Shown here: positions 1 through 12,633 of the stretch, in pieces | Position numbering within the stretch: position 1 is the first letter of the stretch | Layout: the number at the start of each line of letters is the position of its first letter | Assembly: GCF_028389875.1 (NCBI RefSeq) | Contig: NC_084665.1 | Location: forward strand, 17,640,001 to 17,704,000 | Reading direction: 5' to 3' | Source: Rhea pennata | Taxonomy: Eukaryota > Chordata > Aves > Rheiformes > Rheidae | Length of the DNA: 64,000 bases | The notes under the pieces: generated by a model | Database searches by the model: none | Told to the model about the DNA's origin: nothing | The model's input: the letters and a program-made list of their open reading frames with translations, nothing else | Program-made: the position numbers and the translations under genes

Positions 1-3000
1 AAATCCAACCATATATTAGGCTGGTCACACAGTCAGAAAAGAGTTCAAGACTCTGCTCAATGCAGGCCAGTATTGTCTGTTCCACAGTGCAGCTCCCCCA
101 GAAACACATGACCATCAGACGGTACAAACTCTCCCCATCCCACTGTTTCTCAGAACCAGCAAGCAGTCACTGTGCGACGTAGCAGTCCCACAGTTAGAAA
201 GCTGGTCCAGAGTGGCATATATCCGTCCTGCTGCCTACTCTGGCTAGCAGCTGGGACACCAGCAGAAGTCACTCCCATGAAACTTGCTGTCAATAGGATG
301 GATCCAGTTGGTCATAACTGCAGAAATAACCTCTCCAGCTGCTCTTGAAAGGAAAATACTGCTCTGAGTTGAACAGAACACCCTTAGGACTGTGATGCTC
401 TACAGTTCTGCCATAAGTACTGGCAAAAGCTAGAAACCACTAGCTAGTCATAAAACCACTGACACAGGTATACTGCCCACAGTGGAAAATGAGCATAGCG
501 GCACTGCATTTTCTGCTTTTCACAACACAAACATAATAGGGAGCTATCAGAGGGGCAAATGATCTCGTCATTTAAGTAGAGCCAGCAGCTGTTTGAAGGA
601 CTATGCTACATTAGCAGCAGCCCAGGATACAGTGAGCACCACTAGGTATCTCACTGTCCTGTTTTGTAAATTCTTCAACTGCTATGACTCCTGCTTTCAG
701 ACCTCATCCAACCTGATTTATAACAAACCTGGAAATATACAATTAAATTTCCATTTCTTTGCAATTTTTAATAGAAAGCATACAATTCAACATACAATTG
801 CAAAACTATACCAGTAAATGTAGTCTAACCCTACAGATACACATGAATTCTCTTTTTTTGGTTCTTACTGCATTTCTTTTACTTTCCTTTTACCTCTTAC
901 TTTGATCTTCATATAGCACCTTCTTATGCCCTCAGCTGTTGTTTTCCTCTCCCTCTTGTTCTTTTGTCCCATAAGGCTTTTTGAGTCTTATTATTTTATT
1001 GATGCTCTGTCTTTCCATGCTTTACCAATATCTTTTTAGCTCTCTTCTCCCTCTGCATAGTTCTGTGTAAGAGAGTCAAAGCCAGAGCAAGTTAACTTTT
1101 GTCACCTATTAGTCCTGTTTGTACCTATGTGTACCAGAAGAATTGTGAAATAGCGCTTACAAGTGCACTAATAGTTTTGGAATAAAATACTATTCTGGAT
1201 TGTTCCAATACAGTTCCTGGGATGCTGCTCCATCATATATCTAGGTCAGGCTTTGTGCAAACCCTAATTTTATATTCTTTCTTCCCTTGAAAGTCAAGTC
1301 TTTCCATCACACCTCCTCTAAATGCTAATTTTCCCAAATTTGGCATGACTAAGACTGCTAACTAAGACATACCTTTCAAGTTCTTAACAGATCCTTTATT
1401 CTCCTGTTCTTCTTGCCATTATTTGGAAGGCTTTTCTGCTTTGCTACAGATTTTTTTTTTCGCTAAGTTCTAACTCCTCATTAACAAAATGCAACAAATC
1501 CTGGGCTGCCCACATGTTTACATTGGTGACACTATAGCATAAAAACTCAGAGAAGTCCAAGTTACTAGTATGCTGGGTCAAGAAAATAAATGTCAAAATG
1601 TAACTCCAGCTATACTCATGTAATTCAAACCCTGATGCCAAAATGCTCTGTGCTTACAAATCTCCTTTGGATAATTTGTTACAGCTCAAGCATAAATTCT
1701 CTAGGGAAATTTCAGTAGTTTTATTTACCTGAGATATTCTTCCCATGGATTCATTCTATCCATGTCATGTTGTTGCTGGGAGAGTTTTCAAAATGATTAG
1801 ACTTCCGCAGGTTGCAGAATTAAGTGGTTTTTATGGTCTTGAATTGATCATATTTTTCTCAGGCTCATGTTTCTAATTTGGATGTTACAGAAGCACTCTA
1901 GAAACTCCATTATCTAGACACCTGCATATGCCATTTTGGCTATAGCAACTATGCATCTTCTAAACCTCAGCAGAAAAATAATCTTTGGTACACCATTATA
2001 TTTTGAAACAAAGCATTCTTTTTCTTCTTTTGAAGTCTCCTAGTGCATATACATACTTTTATTTGTTTAGTAAAGTCTAAATGAATAGACATCCAACTCC
2101 AGTTATTCGGTAACTGGCATTGGATACCTAAAATGTTTATGACCCTTTGAAAATCTCATTTCACAGTAGGGTTTACTTTGTTGTGTCAGTGTATGCACCT
2201 GTATGCAGGGCTTCTACATTATCATGAGTTACATCTGAATACTTTCAAGCTGCAAATCTGGAACTGTTGAGCAAAAGCCTGAACAAATGGACATTTTTAC
2301 GGTATCTTCATTGTGGACATATTTGACTCTCTTGGATTGCTAGAGGAATGCAGTTTCAGGGCCAAAGCATCTCTAATAGAAGAGAATCTGTCACTCATCA
2401 TCACCTAGTTGAAAGTATTCTTTGGCTGTTTATATGATACCCAGCATCATATCTAGCATTTCAAGTAGATAAGGCCCAATATACAAGGCTTTAAAAAAAA
2501 ATCAATGTCAATACTTTACATTGCTTCCAGAAACTGATAAAAATCTAGGGAAAAATGGTGGCTTTTCAATCTTATTTTCAATCAATATTTTCAGTTCTTC
2601 TGAGTTGAGTTCAAGGATAGAACAGAATAAAATTTTTGCCACTTTCAGCAAAGATCTACTTTGTGCATTCACCTTAATGGGCTTAGAATTATAGGTAGTC
2701 CTGAAAAATAACAATTGTAAAATATAACAATCAACCCAGCTACAGTAACACATTCATACCAGTTGCTACTGGGACTGTGAGCTTTTTTTATTGGTTCAAC
2801 TAATCACTTTTTTCAAAAGTTCAATCTCTTTAATGCAGAGATTTTATAATGCAGAGATTTTATTTACCACTGTGAGTGAGTTGAGCTTTGATTCTTCATC
2901 AACAGAACTGAAAGTGGTCATGCGGTCTTTGTGCATCTGGGCTTCCCACTAGCTTCTCTTGGACCCCCAAGTCTACATGGTAATTTTAGAGCAGAAGTAT

Positions 3001-3491
3001 ACCTTATAGTAGATAAAAATAGCTTATTGTCAAGTTTAGTCAATTTGCCTCTGTTTTATCTCAGTATCAAAAAAGGATGAACATAGTTTTATGCCAGTGT
3101 ATCTTTGGAATAGGCCACTCTATAAACATTTTCTGTAGAGCTCTTACTGCTACATCTATACATTTACTGGAGTGGAAATAGAGGTGGTTTGTGCTTTGCT
3201 TGTCTCTCATAGTCTCTACTGGCCACAGTATTCCTCGTAATAGGAGAATAACCATTCCTATGAAAAATCCACTCTAAACTAATGATTTCAAAACAAAATG
3301 ACAGGAAGCAAAAGTTGGCTGAAGGGAAGGACAGCATTTTAGTTACCAAGCAAGGAAAAGGTATGATGCCATTCCTGTCTCTCACGGTATTTTTGGATAG
3401 TCTCATATACCTTTAGCCTGGCAATTTCAAACCATAGTGCATAGAATTATACATATATATGTGTGTGTGTGTATGTATATATATATAACTC

Positions 3492-3529
<38 letters not shown>

Positions 3530-6500
3530 TCAAGCTACTTTTTCAAGATATAAGAAATGCAAGGGACTATCAATGCCAAAAAAAGCTGATTTTCTCTCCA
3601 TGCTTTTCTGCCTTTCTTTACTGGATGCCAATTCCAAGGTTAAGAAGTTTGGCACTTACTATCTTGGGCTGCAGTGCTGTCAGTTGTAAAATGAAAGGAG
3701 TAAGTACAGGGATATAAGTTACAGTGTGTTAAGTATGAAAGAAACATTATAGTTTTTCTTAAAAGCAAAAAAGTTCATCCTGTGACTAAATACCATGTTC
3801 CAAGCTGGTATCGGTAACTTGTATTAAAAATGTGTACAGCCTTCATTTGAGGGCTATGCTGGTAGCATAGAAAAGTTAGAAATATGGGAAAAAAAAAAGA
3901 AAAGAAAAAAAAAAGCTTTGTAGTTGTATAAAACTCGTTTTGTTCTTTTTTTTGTCAAAAGCTTCCTCGACTCTGAGAGATGAATAACTGGTCGCATCTG
4001 AGTGTCACAATCTGAGTGCTATCAGAAAAAAATCAATATTTAATTCCTGCCAGTACCTGCTTGAGTTTCATTCTGTGCTATCAAAGACATCAGTCATGTT
4101 CAGTAGCAGAGACTTCAACACATGAGATAAGGCCTAGCTTTACTGTGCTTTGGAAAAAAATCAAGCCTGCAACAAGCAGAAAAAACTCCGTTAACCTAAT
4201 ACCTAACCTAATGCTTATACACAGGCTGGATTTGGCTCAGCAAGCTAAACGATCTTCTTCAAAATGTTTTGAGTATAAAAAAATACAACTAAATGAACAT
4301 GTTGCTGTTTAACACAGGCATAGTTTAAGATACAAGCTGCAAACGTAAAGTGGACAAGAAAAATGGTAAGAACATCTTTCACCTTTTCAGTGAATTTAAT
4401 ATATCTTTACCTATATAGAAGTGTATACTGGTGTTTAAACCGGAATTCAGAGGTTTAAGAGAGCGGTCCAATTATGAATTGCCGCCTTCTTTTGTTCTAG
4501 CTGTTTTGTGAGATGTTTAATGAGACTAGGTAATGTCAGTGCAGATGAGTTCACAGTTCCAACTATCAAGGTGAACTCACAAGAATTAAAATCAAGAATC
4601 AATAAAGTTGAAATACAGAATGGATTAAATGCTGTCATGCATTTTAAGTACAGTACGTATTAAAGTGTGGATTCATCCTACTTAAATTTAGTCACATTAC
4701 TGAGGTGGCTAAGTTAGGAGCACTGTTAGCATAGGCTTTCTGCAGTCAGTGGAGAGGAACAGGCACTCCGAGGGGAGCAGATCAGTTCTAGGCTTCCAGG
4801 GTTATGAAGGAGCAATCTCTCAATTGCCGCTTTTTCTTTCTTTCTGAAGTTGTTTCCCTGTTGGCTCAGAAAATTGATTCCTACTGCAGGATTCTCTGTA
4901 CATTTCAATCCTCTGAGTGGCAATACATTTTTCAAGAAATATAACTTAATTTTGTTACTCATGTAAACAAAGCTGCTTCAGGGACTACATGTCAGCATCT
5001 GTCAAGACAGGTATGACTCAATCATAAGAGCATCACAAATGTATACCCATGTTAGTACCTCCAGATTCTTAACCTCAAGACAAATGTATGTATGACAGCC
5101 TTCCACTATACTGTGTATGTATAGCATATATATATGTATACACACACGCACATATACACATATATATGTAAACACATATATATGTATATACAATTATAAG
5201 TTCTTAAACATTTTTAGTTGTCTTCATATAAAGGATTATGACAACAAATTGAAAAAGAAAGGTTTATGAAGAGCATGGAAACATTTTAGTCAAAGACCTT
5301 GACAAGTGTTTTTAAGAATGGGAAACAAATGGTATTATTAATTAAAAAACAAAACAGAACAATTGTCTGTTTGGACAAAGATAATGTCTTGAAATATGTT
5401 AAATATTTTCCTATGGCCATTATCAGGGAGAGTGTGGTCATGGCTAGATAAATTGGCCTGTAAAAGTACTGGGATGACTAGAATGTGGAGCAGAGTGTTA
5501 AAATATAGCTGTACCTTCCACATCATTAACTTTCAGTGAGGAACAGAGTAATTACAAAAATTAAAAAGAAAAATATATTCTTGCTTTTAATCAGCAAGCC
5601 ACACACACACAGAGGCCTGATTTGGATCTGTTTTGCACTTGTACATATCCACAGTATTGCCAGTGAAGTCAGGGCGCCACACTGCAGTATTACAGTGATA
5701 CTACTGAGAGAAGAACATAACATGGTCCAGAGGATGCAGACAAATACGTTTTATATAGCAACAGGAAGTTTTAAGTAAAAGCCACTTTTTCTGAGGGACT
5801 AACTTTAACTAGCCTTAATTCCTGAGGCTAGCATATAGCTTCAGTTGACTATTTCTGTAGCAACTCACTTCTGTTAGGCTATTATTTGTCTAATAATTTA
5901 TGATTATTACCAGTTTGGCTGTCATGCCTCTCAGCTTTGTACTGTTAAGGAAGTGACCCAATATCCTTAGAATATTTCACAGAGATCAAATCGATCTGGC
6001 CCCAAAGGTACAAAGAACAGTGGCTAAAATAAAGTGGCTTTCTGTTTGTTCTTTTTCTGCCCACTATAATGGTACATCTGTAAAATAAAGAAAACCCTAT
6101 GCCTTAAAATCCTTTCCTCCCTCTGTTTATTTTGCAGATCATTTACTCATCTTTCTGTAAAAGTAATCCCTTCACATGCCTTTGAGGGACTTAGAGATGC
6201 CTTCATCATGTAAGTTGACAATGTTTTCCATAGACCTATCATTAATTTCTTGTAAGCAATTCCATCATAAACCCCCATCAAAAATAATATGTTTAGAATA
6301 ATTGAAAATATGTTGCTAAAACATACTCCTGGAGGAAAAAATGGGGAAAGCATAAACATCGCATTTTTTTTTTCTTCTAAGCAATATAATAGAAAAATGT
6401 CTTTGAAAATACGTGATTTTTAACAACTGTGAAAGATAACAAAATACAACATTAATCATGTCCCAGAGAACTGGATATAATTTGATAATTGATCATAGGT

Positions 6501-9220
6501 ACTTTTGAGTGGTAAAGCCGATAGATTTCTATCATAAAATGTTATCATTGCAATGATAGGTATAGTAGTCTATCATTATACAATTATGTAGTACCCAAAT
6601 AAGATATTTTTTGCCATTTTACACCAAGAAATAAAACTTGATATCCACAACAGCACGTATTTATGAAGAAAAACAAAATCACACATCATGTTTTTAGCCT
6701 TATTGATGATAATAAACTTTCAAAATACAATAAAAAATACTATGCAGCTATAATTTAGTATTTTTTCACCTGAAGTTTCCAAACATTTGTCTTTGTCTAC
6801 ATTTTATCAGAAATAATTCCAATACTCACTGGAAGGTAAACATAGGCTTAAACATCTGCACGATCATTCATTTAGACTTCACCTTGCTAACTGAGTAGCC
6901 AAAACCTGCTTATACAGGTAGTTCTTACTGGCTGGAGTAATATATTAATTTCAGTGAGTAGTGCAGTTAGTAAAAAGCATTTGCATGGAAGGGAGCAACA
7001 GTGTTGAACCTCTTCTTTGATCTTTAAATTTACAATTTACAAGCACTGTGACTTTGCACATGAGGTCTTTGTTGCTTCCCCTCCCTTGGCTTTGTATCTA
7101 TTTTATATCAAAGATTCAGATTAGAAGGCTTGACTGACCTATCTTGCCCTTATACTGTCATTATTCCAGCTGAAAGATGGCAGGTTTGGACTTCCATTAT
7201 TTATTATTTTTTATTTATTGGCATCAAGCATTCACTGAAGGACAAAGTTCATGACAAAACAGTGCAATCCCGAACAGGGGATGAACTCTCACAGGATCCA
7301 AGTAGCCATTCAGACAACGCCTGTTTCTATTCTAGGTGCACTTTTTAGATTTGTCTTCACCAATAAAGAGCACATAGTGTATCAGATGTAAAAATATATA
7401 TTAGATGTTACATAATTTCAAAGAGAAGAAAAGAGAAAATAGGAAACCCTTTTGTAGTACGTTTCCAGAAGAAAAGGACTTGAAAGATGAGGATAATGCA
7501 AAAGCCTAAATAAACTCAGCTAGACGAGTTTAGCTTTTCATGCTCGTTGATTAAATATTTGTGGCCAAATTGTAAACTTATGTTTCTCTGTAGCTCTAGT
7601 GAGTAGGAAGCAAAATAAACTATGTCCCTACGTATTCAACTACAATAAAATATTATAGTACAATCCAATGGCACCATATTCTTTTATCACTTTTATCCTA
7701 ATGATTAACAAGAACTTACCATTTTCAAATGGGAGACCAATTTAAATCTACACTTTTTCTTACCTATGTGATTTGATGCTAAACCTTCCTGAACTGTATG
7801 TATAACCTGCTCTTCACAGAGAATGTTTTGTTCATTGACATTTTCCCATACATAAAGGGAATTTAATTGATTTCTGTGTTCTTTTAATCTATTTCTCCAA
7901 GCTAAAAGCATAGAAATCAATGTCTTTGGCTGAAATAAATCTATATAACACTTCATAATTTTATTGAGATTCAGTGCTACTTCTAAAAATGCGTATTTTT
8001 AAATTATAAATCTCTAAATCATCTATACGGCAACTCATCACCAACTGTAAATCAACTGATAAATTATTCTCACTGTCATAAGGCATTTAGACATCAGTAA
8101 ATGAGAAGCCAGTGGCAGATAGCAGGAATCACATGGAAGGACTGCAATTCAGACCCCAGACCTGAAGAAGTCTTTCACTTTAAGTTCTGTAAGTAGTCAC
8201 TAGAGTCCAGTCCCTCCCAATGCGTAACACTAAGCTCATAAGTCATAGATGACCAGGCACTCAGCAGACTACTTGTTCCACATTCATTTTGCATTCACAG
8301 ATACCTATTGCAATATCAAAAATAAAAATCCACCCATAAAGTTATCTGCCTTTCTGATTATTGGAAAAATCATGTTTTTCTTCCGTAAGAAATAGATACA
8401 TATTTAATACCTGATTTCTAGTATACATTCCATTTTACTACCACATATATGTATAATTTTAGCTTTAGTTTATGTGCTCTTCCAGTCAATTCTATCTGGA
8501 GAAAATGCTGTTTTGAAGATCTTTTCCCCATATATGCATCAATATGTACTGTCTACTTTCTGGGGTCAATTTTGTTTAACGTCTAGAATCTTAATCTGGC
8601 AGGAATTCAGCAAGCATCAGATAAGTGTGTTTTTTTTTCTCTATATGCAACACTGGCTATTCTGTAATACACATGTGGAGTAGGGGCATCAGTACATCAA
8701 AATCTGACATTGCCTACAAAAACATTCACGTTGATCTGTGTAATGATGAAAATAAGCCACTTCCTGCCAGTTTGCGTATACGTAATGAAAATAGCATTTA
8801 GATCCAAAAATTATTGCTAAAGTGCACTGAATGCATATTTGTGCATGTATATGCTTGTACATCTGTGGATTAGATGACAATCACTCTGACTTAACAGCAT
8901 CTGAAGAATAATAAACATTACCTATATACTTGCCCATGCAGAAAAATTCAGTAAGTGGGACCAATCATATGAGCAAAAGGCTTGGACTCCCTGTATTTAT
9001 CTTATTTCTGGCCCCTAGTCAATACCTGATCTATAGTTTATTGAGAAAAATGGAGGTAGGCTGTTATGCAGATAGAGATTAAAAAGAGTTTGCCTATTTA
9101 AAGGTTAACACAGCAAAATGCTGATCACTCTCAATCCCTACTGGTATAGGTTCTCAAGATTTCTGAGGTGAGACATTGACACTGCTGCAAAACGAGGATT
9201 GTTTGGGATTTTTTTTAGCA

Positions 9221-9256
<36 letters not shown>

Positions 9257-9339
9257 AAAGAAAAATATAAAATGGAAAAGTGATTTCTAGTATTTCTTCC
9301 ACTGATTTATTGCTTTGTGTCTGCCTTTTCTTGTTACAG
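1..9339. other. Non-coding stretch upstream of LHCGR exon 3 (probably intron 2)
   Basis: No exon could be supported in these 9.3 kb. LHCGR exon 2 should encode an LRR of the type YLPVKVIPSQAFRGL and end in AAAAT or AAGAT followed by a donor; I searched by eye and did not find it. The stretch therefore most likely is intron 2, with exons 1 and 2 outside the window. It is AT-rich, with only short chance ORFs. It contains dinucleotide microsatellites near 3451-3526, 5124-5190 and 9222-9257 and a small 16-bp tandem duplication at 2831-2862. The intronic assignment is inference. Confidence 0.6.
9222..9257. repeat. (TA)n microsatellite
   Basis: Alternating AT/TA with one interruption (taaata), about 36 bp, ending about 80 bp before LHCGR exon 3. 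Confidence 0.9.
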
Positions 9340-9414
9340 TGAAATCTCTCAGAGCGACTCCCTAGAAAGAATAGAAGCTAGTGCATTCGACAGCCTTCCC
9401 ACTTTGTCTGAAAT
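9340..9414 (+). CDS. LHCGR: LHCGR exon 3 (leucine-rich repeat)
   Basis: The exon reads EISQSDSLERIEASAFDSL and then PTLSEI, close to human EISQIDSLERIEANAFDNL. It is 75 bp, with acceptor ttgttacag and donor gtaagc, and enters and leaves in phase 2. It encodes one hormone-facing LRR. A (TA)n microsatellite lies about 80 bp before it and an (AAAAG)-type purine tract about 15 bp after its donor. Confidence 0.95.
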
Positions 9415-9428
9415 GTAAGCATCAGCTG

Positions 9429-9460
<32 letters not shown>

Positions 9461-11808
9461 AGAAAAAAGAGTTCTATGTTGTCCATGTTGTAATTTAGGA
9501 TCCCCAAGAAGGAGTAAACAGCAGAGAAGTATTCCTGGACCAAGTCTTCCTATCTTACTTCAGTTGGCTTTGGATTAGACCTATAATGAGAAACATTTCT
9601 CGCCAAAGTACCGTATAAAATAGGGAACACTTTATAAAGTCAAGCATTGGAGATCTAAATCATGCAAACACATCCATCTATATAAAGTTCCATTCCCTTT
9701 AGTGAGCTCAATAGCAGTAGTGGAGCTCTGTATCTACTTCTACTGCTAGTGTCTAGCCTTCTAAGCACAAAAATAATTTGAGATGACAACAGAAGAGAAA
9801 AATTTTGAGATGTTACTTTCCTTTTGAAGATTCACTTTTCAAAGCCCTATAATGTTTAAATACATCTGCTTAGTATGCAGAGCTCTTCTTTTGAGTGCTA
9901 AAATATTACTCAAACAGAACATGTATTGATTTAAAACTTGAACTGCATAGCACAGGCATCGAAGAGAGTGTAATGTTAAAGCACTGACTAGGAGAATGTT
10001 CTGAAATATTTTGTGAAATTGGAAACTATAAATCTGATAGGGTACTTCGTTACTGCCTTTTTCCACACAGTACAGTCAGTGATTGGCTTAAAAATGGTGC
10101 AACTGAGTGCAGACAAACCTGTCTTTTTTTTTTTTCCTGCTTTTCTCTTCATAAGTAAATTACATTGAAGCTAGTTATTTGCTCATATAAGCAAGAGATG
10201 CAGATTTGTCCAGCTCTTACTGGGTCCAACCCCTGTTAGAATCAGTGGTGGGTTTAAGTAAGGAATAAAAGATTTGGTCTGCTGTATTCACATACAGTTC
10301 ATAGATAGCTTGTTTTTTGCTTGTCTTCCAAAACAACAAACTAAACCATACCACTAGGAAACAGGAAACTAGAAAGAAGATGTGTTTGAATCTTGAATGT
10401 TCAACAGGTCTCACACTGCAAGGGCCTGATGTCCCAAGCTGCACTCAAGGGTATTTTCAAAGGATAATCAGGGTAGGTAGGTTCAATGTAGTTCTTGGAT
10501 TTGAACTCCTGTTGCAAATTCATCTGCTAAAACCTATTAATTCTGTAAATCATGCATAGAGAGGGAGCTGGACTAGAGCCTTCATGCTTTTGTGCCAAGA
10601 CTTGTGCCGAGGTTCACTTGGCACAATCAAGGAGCACTTTCTGCAGCTACACTGAGAGGGTCTGTCATGTTCTGTGGGCAAGCACCAGCGAACAGTACTT
10701 CTCATACACTTATCTCCATTTCCACTTGAATCTCCAATATCTGCAGATCTAAGCAAAAATCTGGTGGAATGTCACCTGAGATCTGGTGCTACGTCACCAC
10801 TCTAATAATGTCCGTGCTGTCCTAACAATTTAAACCATCTGAGGACTTGCCTTTCTTGGTGAGGCAAAGCACCGTAACATAACAGAAAGTGAAGTTGATG
10901 CAAAAGGGTATGATTGCTGGGCAAGGACCAGGGACACACACAGATATGCAAAGAGTTTGGGTTCCTTGCTTAGCTATACCTCTAAGATCAAGTTAGAGGC
11001 ACTTTCGTCATAATGGTATATTGTAAGAATTACTGGCATTGATAACTCATGTTATGGAGTCCAGCAGCAATAAATTCATCTGCCAAAGTGAAACAAATCC
11101 ACAGCTCCTCAATTAGGGTTTTACTTATTCTTTTTAGCCTAGAATCACAGGATTTTAAAGTCAACTATGTTCCATTTCAGTGTGTACGATTTAGAAGAAT
11201 AAGATACAAAATAGCAATCGGTGCCCTTAGCATCGGACAAGGAACTATGTCTTGCATACCTGCCTAGTTCTAGGCTGTGTAAGGATACACTGCAGCTACT
11301 ACCAAAATACCTGACCCAAAAGGCACTTTGTAAAGATCCAGATTGGTAGGTTCTAATATAGGATCGACCTGAATGTGGCAGATTATTTATTTTGTTTGTA
11401 CTGTGCTTGTGCCTCTGAACCTCCAAGATGGAGCAGAACTGTATTGCATTAGGCATGCTACAGACACAGAACATAATGGTTCTTGTCTCAGAGAGCCTGC
11501 AGACAATGGCAGATTGCTAACTCACACCCCTAAACCAGATACTCCAATTGAATAAAGTGATGCAGTGAATCATGTAAATTCAGGAGCATCTTTTGTTGCT
11601 CATTCAACAAATATAACTTGTTTTTATTAGCAATACTGCTTTAAAATGTGCTTATAACATATTTGTAGAATGTTTGTTAGCAATGTAAGAGCCTTCTCTC
11701 ATACTCTGCGTTTGACTGTTTTCTGAAAGCCCAATTGCTAGCAAAATTCAGGTCCTTCCAAAATACATAATGATTACATTACTGAAGTGTTTTTTTTCCT
11801 CATTACAG
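9415..11808 (+). other. LHCGR: LHCGR intron 3
   Basis: 2.4 kb between exons 3 and 4, with no further coding segment. Near 11141-11165 a short stretch (agaatcacaggatttt) weakly recalls the 3' end of avian CR1 elements but is too short to call. Confidence 0.75.
9430..9469 (+). repeat. (AAAAG)n purine tract
   Basis: An A-run followed by several AAAAG units and longer A-blocks split by single G, entirely purine for about 40 bp. It sits about 15 bp inside intron 3 of LHCGR. Confidence 0.9.
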
Positions 11809-11883
11809 ATTAATCCTGAACACAAAAAATCTGTTACACATTGAAGATGGAGCATTCAGAAACCTTCCAAGGCTAAAATACTT
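11809..11883 (+). CDS. LHCGR: LHCGR exon 4 (leucine-rich repeat)
   Basis: Encodes [19 protein letters not shown] followed by PRLKYL; human has LIQNTKNLRYIEPGAFINL. 75 bp, acceptor cattacag, donor gtgaga, phase 2 on both sides. The NTKNL strand and GAF turn are typical of the glycoprotein hormone receptor LRRs. Confidence 0.96.
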
Positions 11884-12394
11884 GTGAGAGTTCTGTTCCT
11901 TTTCTGTTTGCATTCTTTTTCTGTAAAGGAGATAAATTACAGAAAGGAGTATGAAGAAAGAAGAACCTTTTCATGCACTACAGCACACTAGAAGTACATG
12001 CCTCATTTACCATAGCTTTAATGTGCAGTTAACCAGTTGTGAGATCTTTTAATAGGCGTAAAAATCAATTAACCTAGGGCAGACCAGTAATGGACAAAAC
12101 TATAGTAAAGTGTGCTAATTAATTCTGGTATGCGCTTATTTCTAGAATAAAGCTTTCAGATTTACAAGATACTATGCAAAGAGGAGTAACTAAAATTCTC
12201 TTCTTTATGCTTAATATAGAGACAACATAACACAGCTGCTTGATCTTACAAAAACAACTGAAGCTGAATTGAAAATCATGTTTTTCCCTCACATTTTAAA
12301 GTACTGTTAACTTTGTACTTACAGAGTTGGCTTCTTGTTGCATTCTAGTCTTGAAAGTTTTTCTCCTGTAAATCACAATTATGCTTTTCTCTAG

Positions 12395-12469
12395 GAGCAT
12401 TTGTAATACTGGAATAAGAGAATTTCCAGATTTGACACAGATCTTCTCATCAGAAGCTCATTTTATTTT
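12395..12469 (+). CDS. LHCGR: LHCGR exon 5 (leucine-rich repeat)
   Basis: Encodes [20 protein letters not shown] and AHFIL; human is [20 protein letters not shown]. 75 bp, acceptor ttttctctag, donor gtaagt. It is followed by an intron of only 86 bp, by far the shortest in this gene. Confidence 0.96.
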
Positions 12470-12555
12470 GTAAGTGGAGACCCAGTCTAACTCAATATGA
12501 GTCTTACCATCTTGCTCCTGTATTGCTGACAAAAATACTGTTTTTCTTCCCAAAG

Positions 12556-12633
12556 GGAGCTCTGTGATAATTTGCGTATGACAACTATACCCCGAAATGC
12601 TTTCCAAGGGATGAACAATGAATCACTAACACT
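12556..12633 (+). CDS. LHCGR: LHCGR exon 6 (leucine-rich repeat)
   Basis: Encodes [19 protein letters not shown] and NNESLTL, close to human EICDNLHITTIPGNAFQGM. 78 bp, acceptor cttcccaaag, donor gtgagt. NES is a conserved N-glycosylation sequon of LH and FSH receptors. Confidence 0.96.

Noticed and set aside
3451-3526. Regular repeats that might suggest an array
   Set aside because: Plain (TG)n and (CA)n microsatellites; no direct repeats with unique spacers, so no CRISPR-like structure, as expected for a vertebrate.
7125-7200. Possible LHCGR exon 2 (TATCTTGCCC...GTCATTATTCCAGCT resembles YLPVKVIPS at the DNA level)
   Set aside because: No single frame gives the LRR: the matches fall in different frames, and there is no acceptor at the start nor an AAAAT|gt donor at the end.
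11141-11165. CR1 LINE 3' end
   Set aside because: Only about 16 bases recall the CR1 terminus, too short and diverged to call.
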